A stretch of 64,000 nucleotides of DNA from Leuctra nigra (taxonomy: Eukaryota > Arthropoda > Insecta > Plecoptera > Leuctridae), in the NCBI GenBank assembly GCA_934045905.1, contig OW203762.1, positions 14,974,345 through 15,038,344 on the forward strand, read 5' to 3'. Positions 56,053 to 64,000 of the stretch are shown in pieces. A program made the position numbers and the translations under genes. Under the pieces are notes generated by a model. The model made no database searches and was not told the origin of the DNA. It saw only the letters and a list, made by a program, of their open reading frames with translations. Within the stretch, counting starts at the first letter, position 1; every line of letters begins with the position of its first letter.

Positions 56053-59000
56053 AAATCAAAACGAAACACTGCGATTGAAAATGGATCATTCTGAACCGCC
56101 GGATCATGTTGTAAGTTGGAATTGCGATCTTTTCATCGAGATAATTGTACTTGGCATGAGACAAAAATCGTTTTTTTTATAAGTAGTAGACATATGAACA
56201 TACTATCGGGGAAAAAATTTAAAACAATACCAAAGTGTGCTATTTTAAAAGTAACAAACCAAATTCGAAATTATTTTCCTATACCTCCCATGTTAACGTT
56301 TTGTTCATCCTCTGATGACATACTAATTGAAAACTCATTGTTGGACAGGAGTTGTTTAAATGAGCCAACAGTTCAAATGTATTATAACAAGGGTTTGTTC
56401 AAATAACAGGGACCTCCCGATGCCGGTCAGGAGGAAAACGACCAACCAGAAGATATAGTTGCCGTCGTTGATGAACAACCCAACGACCAACCTGGTCATC
56501 GACCTGAAGAGATGGAAGCTGTTGTGACAACGGAAGCTGCGGGCCACGGGACCTTCTTAGACCGCAATGAGGACGAGGTTGAACACACTGATGACGACCC
56601 GATTACTCTGGCGGTAAGCAAAGTGATTCCGGTAGTTTTTAGTCTGGTAAAAAAGCAGCCAAGTCTCTTCAACTATTTTTAAAAAATTAAATAAATCTAT
56701 AATTCAGCACAGAAAAGTAGTGATATCAAAAAATGGGCCAAAAAATCAAAAAAAATACTTGGCGTAACGATTTAAAAAAAAACGATTTTTTATATTTTAG
56801 ATAGGTTTAATTTATAGGTATAGGTACATTGATTCATGGCCTACATTCTATATTATTATTTATATTCAAGGCGTTAAGTATTTTTTAGATTTTTAATTAG
56901 TTTTGATTTGACCCATTTTTTGATATAACTACTTTTCTGTGCTGAATTTTAGATTTAATTCACTTTTTTTCTTAGTTGAAGAGACTTGGCTGCCTTTCTT
57001 ACGCGAAGTGTTTTTTTTGGGATCACTTCATTTTTTAGCTCAAATTACTACAAATTGATAGACATTTCAGTGCAACATTGACTATTTCCGTGAAAAAAGA
57101 AGCTATTTCCGATTTGGTTACTAATAAAAGATGCTTTTGGTGCTAATTATTCCATGAAGACTTGCGATAGTATTGTCCCAATAGGTCCAGTCATTTTCGA
57201 AATATGGTATCACTTCCTGTTTTCAAAATGACGACTAAAATCACTGCCACCTAGAATTTACATCTATCTAGTGGAGCGGTCGCTCCACCCAGCCAAGTCG
57301 TACAGTACACACACACTCACTCAACATACCGTAAATGCCTATATAAACTGAGGAGCAGACCAAACACTTTTACTGCAAGCAACAACATGGCATTTTCGGC
57401 CTACTGGATCTCAAAATTGGGAAATCTCACATTGTTGCGAAATATCCCAATTTCGAGCTATGGCCCACCTGACAACATAATATACCAAATTTGTGAGCAA
57501 TATGTTAAGCCATTTGTGGGCTAGAGGGCCGTGAAAAGAGTGAAATTACACCCCTTTTAAAACACCTCCATATGATATCACAAAACGTTGCTGTCATCGC
57601 CACAGCATAAACGGCTAAACATCGACTTGAAATTTTTACCACATGTGCACTTTTGGCGTCTGAGGTGCCTTTTTATAAAACCAACCGGAAGCCGCCATTT
57701 TGAAACCGGCAGTGACGTCATATCTCGAAAACGGCTAGTCCGATCAGAATGAAACTAGCGCCAAATGATTCAGACGGTCATCTATGGAATATCAATATTT
57801 GAAGTAGAAATGTACTATTACCGAAACCGAAAATGACGTCATAAATATGAATAACCATACTTTAATCACCTCTTACTATAATAACTAATTATTCAGCAGG
57901 CTTATAATGATGCATAGCATTTATATAAATAATTTCTAGGTGGCAGTAATTTCAGCCGCCATTTTAAAATCCGGAAGTGATGCATTATTATCTCGAAAAC
58001 GGCTGGACCGATTAGAACGATGCTTTATAATTCTTCATGGATATCTATTTCAGCTTTTAGAACCAAACACAATTTTTCTTACTAACCAATTCGGAGATGG
58101 TGTATTTTTTTAAAGGAATTAGTCATTGTTGCTCCGATAGGTACCTATGTGTTACTAGTTGTGTAAATAAACTAAAAAAATTAGTGATATCCCCATAAAA
58201 AAACATTCAGTGTAAAAATACCAGCCAAGTCTCTTCTACTATAGCAAAATTGAAGAAATCTAAATATTCAGCACTGAAAAGTAGTGATATCAAAAAGTGG
58301 GCCAAGCAAGTCAAAATTTAATTTTAAAAACCAAAATATTCTTGGCTGATCGTTTTTAACGGCATTATAGGTATATTTTATATATATTTAGGTACATATG
58401 ATTTTTGGCATACTCCTATACTACTATTTATATACACGATGCGCCAAGTACTATATTTTGGTTTTTAAAATTAAGTTTTGACTTGGCCCATTTTTTGATA
58501 TCACTACAGCTCAGTGCTGAATCTTGAGATTTCTTCTATTTTTCTATAGTTGAAGAGACTTGGCTGGTATTTTTACACGGAGTGTTTTTAATGGGGATTA
58601 TGTATACTATTAGCAATTTGTTTCAGTCATCAATATAGGTACTCAAATCAGTAAATAAAACAAATTTTCACTTCTAGTCAAATTAAAACGATTTAAAAAA
58701 GCATTTCTAAGCCACTTCATACCTCTAATTCCCCAAAATTTTCGCCGCTGGCAGCTGGGGCTCTCGCCCCAGACCCCTGGGTATTGACCGGAGTTTCTTT
58801 ACTGGCGAGATTTCTTGGCCCCCCCCTCCCCCCCCCAACATTTAAAACGTTCCTACGCCACTGCTCATGATACTTTTGGACAATGTTGTGTCATACCGTT
58901 ATTTATAGAGGGAGAGTTTTCATATCACCATGTCGTCTAGTACTGTTTGTCTTATTATCTGCACTGTCGGAGATAATGCAGAGGTTTGAATTCATTCTCA

Positions 59001-61805
59001 TGGCAAAACTGCTTAATCTATGTAAAAAAAATATCGCTCATTCTTATGGATCTCTTGAATAAGTTGTATTTTTCTACCAATTGTACTCTTAATTACCCCC
59101 AAAAATGGCACCCTCGTTTGGATATAAGACAAAAAAGGTCACGGGAACAAAATATTTGTTACTCACAGTTCAATTATTGAAGTATTTTTTCACAATTGTA
59201 ATATTATGACAGGGTAATAATTTGAATGATTTGATTTTAAGATAACAAATATTATACAAATTGTAATTTTAAATTTAATTTTAAATCATCATCATCCCCA
59301 AATGCATTGTCAGAAGCGAGCATGTATTATTTTGCAAGCGTCAAACGTGCTCGCTTCTCAACGCTATTGTAAACATTACACTTACCCAAGAGTGTTTACT
59401 TACAGGCAGATGAGGAGGCCGAGGAGGTGGAGATCCCGTCGCGTAATATAAACTACATCGAATGGGTATGTTTGAAAATTATTGTGTAGGCAGGCTATTT
59501 TGTAAAAAAAATTAGCAAACCAATATTTCTTAACCCCGTCATTTTCTCAACCTAATATTTCCAATGCAATAACTTCAGCCGGTCTTTTCAATAAATTGAA
59601 AACCTGTTCTGATTGACATTCTCAATTTAGAATATTTGAATATCCCAACGAAATTTTGCAGACCGTAAAACAAGCCAAAAGGTACATTTTGACATATATA
59701 AAGCATACAAATTTCAGTAAAAATTTTCTCTATTACTCTTGAAGCTCATTACTGATTTGTCAAAAAACACTTATAATGCTGGTACCAATGACCATGCAAA
59801 ATTTGGTGGTGATCGGTCAAACGATTCCAGTTTAACTGGCACTCAGAGTTGAGTTTCTTTCATATTGCAAAGCTTTTTACAAACTTAAAATCAAGTTTCC
59901 GATGAAATAAATATACTGATTTTGTTTGTAAATCATTAGCCTTCTGCATTGAATAGTAATGAATATTTTATGGGAAAAATTGGCCGGATCCGTGATTTCG
60001 TTTTAAAAGTATTGCAAAAAACACAGATAAAGAAAACAACAACAAACAAACAATAAAAACAGAGATTTGAGCCAAATTTCAAGTGGAGTTGCTCGCTCAG
60101 CTCGCATGATTAAAACATTTATTTTGTTTTTAAACAACGATCCGGATGGTGTTTCAGAATCGGAGATGGACACGTTCATCCGAGTATCCCGAAGAATGGA
60201 TCATCGAGACCTTCAACTACGTCGAAGCCGGCAGGGCAAGTGTCAGGCAAAGAACAGAGAGTGCAGCACCATCACAAACTCCCGCGGCACCGATTAGGAC
60301 ACTGAAGTCTCTAATAGCGTTGATTAGAGCGTCGATATTAGCTCAAGATGCGCCCCACACTCACACGACCCCAATAGAAGACGACGCAGACCTGTCAACA
60401 ACGCTTGATTACGACGCGCTCCTCGCCTCACTTAGAGGACTGGAGGAGTCCCAGTTAGGTCAAGAGATACCCCCCGCACCATTGTTAGGATTTGAGGGAC
60501 CAAGTGAGTCCCAGTTTGGTCAAGAGACACCCCCCGCACCATTGTTAGGATTTGAGGGACCAAGTGAGTCCCAGTTTGGTCAAGAGACACCCCCCGCACC
60601 ATTGTTAGGATTTGAGGGACCAAGTGAGTTCCAGTTTGGTCAAGAGACACCCCCCGCACCATTGTTAGGATTTGAGGGACCAAGTGAGTTCCAGTTTGGT
60701 CAAGAGACACCCCCAGCACCATTGTTAGGATTTGAGGGACCAAGTGAGTCCCAGTTTGGTCAAGAGACACCCCCAGCACCATTGTTAGGATTTGAGGGAC
60801 CAAGTGAGTCCCAGTTTGGTCAAGAGACACCCCCCGCACCATTGTTAGGATTTGAGGGACCAAGTGAGTCCCAGTTTGGTCAAGAGACACCCCCCGCACC
60901 ATTGTTAGGATTTGAGGGACCAAGTGAGTCCCAGTTTGGTCAAGAGACACCCCCCGCACCATTGTTAGGATTTGAGGGACCAAGTGAGTTCCAGTTTGGT
61001 CAAGAGACACCCCCAGCACCATTGTTAGGATTTGAGGGACCAAGTGAGTCCCAGTTTGGTCAAGAGACACCCCCAGCACCATTGTTAGGATTTGAGGGAC
61101 CAAGTGAGTCCCAGTTTGGTCAAGAGACACCCCCCGCACCATTGTTAGGATTTGAGGGACCAATTCAGTCCCAGTTTGGTCAAGAGACACCCCCCGCACC
61201 GTTGTTAAGATTTGAGGGACCAATTGAGTCCCAGTTTGGTCAAGAGACACCCCCAGCACCATTGTTAGGATTTGAGGGACCAAGTGAGTTCCAGTTTGGT
61301 CAAGAGACACCCCCAGCACCATTGTTAGGATTTGAGGGACCAAGTGAGTCCCAGTTTGGTCAAGAGACACCCCCAGCACCATTGTTAGGATTTGAGGGAC
61401 TTATTGAGTCCCAGTTTGGTCAAGAGACACCCCCCGCACCATTTTTACCATTTGAGGGACCAAGTGAGTTCCAGTTTGGTCAAGAGACACCCCCCGCACC
61501 ATTGTTAGGATTTGAGGGACCAAGTGAGTCCCAGTTTGGTCAAGAGACACCCCCCGCACCGTTGTTAGGATTTGAGGGACCAATTGAGTCCCAGTTTGGT
61601 CAAGAGACACCCCCAGCACCATTTTTACCATTTGAGGGACCAAGTGAATTCCAGTTTGGTCAAGAGACACCCCCAGCACCATTGTTAGGATTTGAGGGAC
61701 CAAGTGAGTCCCAGTTAGGTCAAGAGACACCCCCCGCACCATTGATGGAAGACGAAAATTGTCAAAACGGCAACCGATCGAGGGAAGGACGCCAGCCGTT
61801 TTATG
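56053..61805 (+). CDS. acidic repeat-rich protein of unknown function (paralogue copy 2)
   Basis: Exons: 56053-56110 (ATG at 56081, MDHSEPPDHV), 56410-56613 (GPPDAGQEENDQPEDIVAVV ... DDDPITLA), 59406-59465 (ADEEAEEVEIPSRNINYIEW) and 60158-61805. All junctions are GT/AG and phase 0, so they join in one frame of 647 codons, leaving in phase 1 at GGTATAT (61806). The first three exons are strongly acidic and look disordered. The last starts NRRWTRSSEYPEEWIIETFN, then VEAGRAS, has an Ile/Leu-rich stretch (LKSLIALIRASILA), and then 22 repeats of 20 residues. Without splicing at 61805 it would stop at 61838. The paralogue at 11358 shares the N-terminal part of the last exon. I do not recognise the family; no signal peptide, membrane segment or enzyme motif is visible. 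The model is by splice logic and needs transcripts. Confidence 0.6.
56640..57015. mobile_element. relative of the long-TIR element at 8152, in intron
   Basis: CAGCCAAGTCTCTTCAACTA and AGTAGTGATATCAAAAAATG face AGTTGAAGAGACTTGGCTG and the complement at 56920-56990. It is shorter and more diverged than the 8152 copy. Confidence 0.65.
57016..58080 (-). repeat. CRE/ETS-motif modules, second locus
   Basis: Inverted relative to 9285-10560. Carries ACCGGCAGTGACGTCATATC (57706-57725), AAATGACGTCATAAATATGA (57832-57851) and CCGGAAGTGATGCA (57970-57983), all slightly mutated. GCCGCCATTTT occurs at 57690-57700 and 57956-57966. It lies in an intron of copy 2. Confidence 0.65.
58184..58603. mobile_element. 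second relative of the long-TIR element, in intron
   Basis: GATATCCCCATAAAAAAACA at the left and GAGTGTTTTTAATGGGGAT at the right. TACCAGCCAAGTCTCTTC faces GAGACTTGGCTGGTA. A 100-bp centre. Confidence 0.7.
59720..60140 (-). repeat. Helitron-like fragment in intron, shared with copy 1
   Basis: Matches 10600-11310 apart from an extra segment in copy 1. Includes GGTACCAATGACCATGCAAA and AAATTTCAAGTGGAGTTGCT. It ends about 20 bp before the last exon. Confidence 0.55.
60428..61747 (+). repeat. 60-bp coding minisatellite, 22 copies
   Basis: Exact 60-bp period. Each unit encodes SQFGQETPPAPLLGFEGPSE or a close variant (S/F before QFGQ; GPIE, GPIQ, GLIE; LLGFE or FLPFE). The array is highly uniform at the DNA level, including third positions, so it was homogenised recently. 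The opposite strand is also open for 316 codons, which is a mirror effect. Confidence 0.95.
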
Positions 61806-61911
61806 GTATATGCTTCATTTATATAATAGTTATAATCTAAATTCCAATGCCGGTTTTAACTTATATTCCATAGTCTATAACTTTAAATAACGGGTCTGAA
61901 CTACCACTAAT

Positions 61912-62950
61912 GGGCTTCCACGCTGCCATTTGCTCTCACTACAAAGCCCTAGCTACAGTTGTCCATTTTTCCTACCACGCATGTCTGTACAAAATGACAG
62001 CTAGATGACAGCTCACTTTAAACTTCTTGTATTTGAAATATAATGCCAAACTGTTGTGTTCGGAGTGAATGCATTTGTTTTTAAATGTAACATATTACTT
62101 AAATGTATAGAAATAGTTTTAATTACTAACTTTTTATCGTAGAATATCACTTTATGTTAAACAACTTCTTTTGTTTTCAATTCAGAAAAATCTAGCAAAT
62201 GTCAACAACATTTGATCTGTTGCCATTCGCACAATCAAGATCAGCTCTGCACTCTAGTGGTGGAGATGTGGTACTAGAGGAAAGGGTTCAACATTCAATT
62301 CTCCATAAGGAACCTGTAGAGTTTGGATACCTCTACTTCATACACTATTAAACATAGAACCCTGAAAAAAGTAACGAGTATAGAAAAGATTATGCTTTAT
62401 CGATCTGTCACCTCAGAATTTTTCTCCGAGGTTAAATTGCAGCGTAATAATCATGCAAACATGAAATGCAGCAGCCAATCAGAGTACAGGAAATGGTTCA
62501 ACAGACCAATCAGGCTACAGTATAAGCCGTATTAGCTTCATACGGAAAGTTATTTTATAATTATTTAGACACAATAAATGCATTTCTGAGGTGACAGATC
62601 GAATAAGCATAATCTTTTCTATACTACTTACAATTTTTATGGTTCTATGTTTAATAGTGTATGATGTAGAGGTATCCAAACTCTACAGGTTCCTTATGGA
62701 TAATTGAATGTTGAACCCTTTCCTCTAGTACCACATCTCTACCACTAGAGTGCAGAACTGATCTTGGTTGTGCGATATTCGCATCAGAGTACAGGAAATG
62801 GTTCAACAGACCAATCAGGCTACAGTACTGATCTTGGTTGTGCGATATTCGCACAACCAAGATCAGTTCTGCACTCTAGTGGTAGAGATGGGGTACAAAC
62901 GGGGGTACAATCGCACCTAGCTCCCTCTATTCTAAGCTTGAAGTTTAGAA
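61912..62950. mobile_element. insertion in copy 2 absent from copy 1, with a large palindrome
   Basis: Copy 1 reads CCACTAATTGCAACA without interruption (12612-12627). In copy 2 the halves are at 61900-61912 and 62953-62965. The insert holds inverted arms 62205-62410 and 62583-62790 (CACTCTAGTGGTGGAGATGT, AAAGATTATGCTTTATCGAT and complements) and a direct repeat of GAGTACAGGAAATGGTTCAA (62481 and 62788). A GGGCTTC/GAAGCCC pair is at its edges (61913 and 62948). Confidence 0.65.
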
Positions 62951-63284
62951 GCCCATTGCAACAAGAGTATTTCGTGACGTTGAATTCAGTTCCTTTAGTG
63001 CGTCAGAGAAGCAGTGATAAAATATCTGACATTTCTTACAAGAAATTAGACAAATATTTCGAAACACGCATAAAATGTCAAAAAAATTCAGAAACAGATC
63101 AGTCTGACTGTTGTCAAAATCACCTAAAATGTTGGTACCGATGACCATGTAAAACTTGAAGTTGATCGGTCAAAAAATATTACTGAATCCTTTCATGATA
63201 CCACTACTTTTTGTTTTTAGTTGGAGAGACTTGTCGGGTATTTTTTCATGGAATGTTTATTTATGGAGTGAATATTACTTATCT

Positions 63285-63447
63285 GGTAAATAATACAAGT
63301 TCTTCTTTTGTTTCCAAAAGTGTGTTGCGGAAAATTTCTGAGAAGAATATTTTGTTGCGGCCGGAAGAATATGGAAGAGGAGATGAGAAGAGAGGAAGAA
63401 GAAGAACAACGGCAAGAACGGTGAACAGGATATGGAAGAGAGCCTGA
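63285..63447 (+). other. block conserved with 13320-13500
   Basis: AATACAAGTTCTTCTTTTGT onward matches copy 1. The frame TSSSFVSKS-RKIS is open to 63447 and then runs Arg/Glu-rich. It could be a further exon of the copy 2 gene; splice sites are not clear. Just upstream (63218-63265) is a decayed end of the long-TIR family. Confidence 0.35.
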
Positions 63448-63631
63448 CACTTGCCCTGATGCGATGGTGTTCAATGATCAGATGATCGTAATACCTGGCT
63501 TACCAGTATGGAGGGTGGTTGGGGTAGGCCAGAGGTGGGTCTCAAATGCAGTTACCTCCCCGTGGTGAGACCTGGGTACTGGTTGTATGTCAATTAGACA
63601 TGCAACTTGCTAAATACTGCAACCTACGCCA

Positions 63632-63901
63632 GGGGCTGGATTCACAAACAAGTATAACTTTATGACCGAAAAAATCTAATATCAATAACTATTACCATGT
63701 TTTACCAACATCTTTATGAATAATAATTGTTCAGATCACTAAAACTGCGTATTTTATCATTATAAATGCATTTATAATGATAAAATATGTACCAAGTTTT
63801 AACTTGGTAATATAATGATACTAATAGAATTGGTAGTTATAATGATACCAGCATAAATATATGCTGGAATAAGGCTTAAAACCTTTTGTGAATCCAGCCC
63901 C
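63632..63901. mobile_element. MITE with GGGGCTGGATTCACAAA ends
   Basis: GGGGCTGGATTCACAAA (63632-63648) and its exact complement (63885-63901). The interior has further inverted pairs of TTATCATTATAAATGC type. No clear target duplication. Confidence 0.75.
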
Positions 63902-64000
63902 GAAAAGTAGGTAACCGAAACTGGCCTGACATCATGGACGTCATGGACGTAATTAAATTTTTTTGCTAAATTTGGTTGTGTGTGCGATTTTCCAGAACAT

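Noticed and set aside
59662..59681. 20-nt microexon (ACCGTAAAAC...) with good TTTTGCAG acceptor and GTACAT donor
   Set aside because: Including it shifts the frame before the last exon unless a different acceptor (after AATCGGAG) is used. Skipping it joins 59465 to 60158 in phase 0. Left as an open possibility only.
60432..61382. 316-codon frame on the minus strand
   Set aside because: It mirrors the 60-bp coding repeat; the + strand frame continues into conserved non-repeat sequence on both sides.

Overview
The window is a stretch of a large, transposon-rich eukaryotic genome, almost certainly an insect. The reasons are intron-split genes with GT/AG junctions, a pickpocket-type DEG/ENaC channel, Helitron-like, hAT-like, Harbinger-like and non-LTR elements, tRNA- and 5S-derived SINEs, and frequent AGGTAGGTA runs. 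A hemipteran is my guess; the sequence does not settle the order. There are no operons and no prokaryotic signals.

Conserved genes. NDUFAF6 (+, 16776-19629) is complete in five phase-compatible exons. VPS33A, the carnation orthologue (-, 45176 down to 39531), has nine exons but lacks its C-terminal exon. A last exon of a prolyl 3-hydroxylase/leprecan gene (-, 35331-35570) stands alone beside a 200-N gap (35784-35983). The N-terminal part of a DEG/ENaC channel (+, 51221-51316 and 53082-53290) is split by an array of truncated copies of its own TM1 exon. An unrecognised acidic, repeat-rich protein gene (+, 56081-61805) has a decayed paralogue at 3.7-13.5 kb; their last visible exons carry unrelated minisatellites in the same place.

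Layout. 0.6-13.5 kb: decayed paralogue shot through with a Harbinger-like element, a palindromic hAT-like MITE, a broken non-LTR RT, a long-TIR element, CRE/ETS-motif modules and a Helitron-like insertion. 14-16.5 kb: SINE pieces and Helitron-like ends. 16.8-19.6 kb: NDUFAF6. 19.6-23.8 kb: a large foldback array of CCAGA pentamers that starts a few bases after the NDUFAF6 stop. 24-32 kb: low complexity, a retroelement fragment inside a palindrome, a 1.7 kb Helitron-like element, tandem Helitron-like units and a hAT element. 33.5-35.1 kb: a second (TCTGG) array with a terminus matching the first. 37-39.2 kb: 72-bp and 66-bp tandem arrays. 39.5-45.2 kb: VPS33A with SINEs in its introns. 46.1-49.7 kb: a non-LTR retrotransposon with an intact 1013-codon EN-RT ORF. 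51-53.8 kb: the DEG/ENaC exon array with a 5S-derived SINE. 56-63.5 kb: the second paralogue. 63.6-63.9 kb: a MITE.

The strongest candidates for undescribed biology are the foldback-type elements whose arms are pentamers repeated at an exact or near 10-bp pitch, the DEG/ENaC exon array in which each unit keeps a splice acceptor, and the paralogue pair that expanded different coding minisatellites at the same site.
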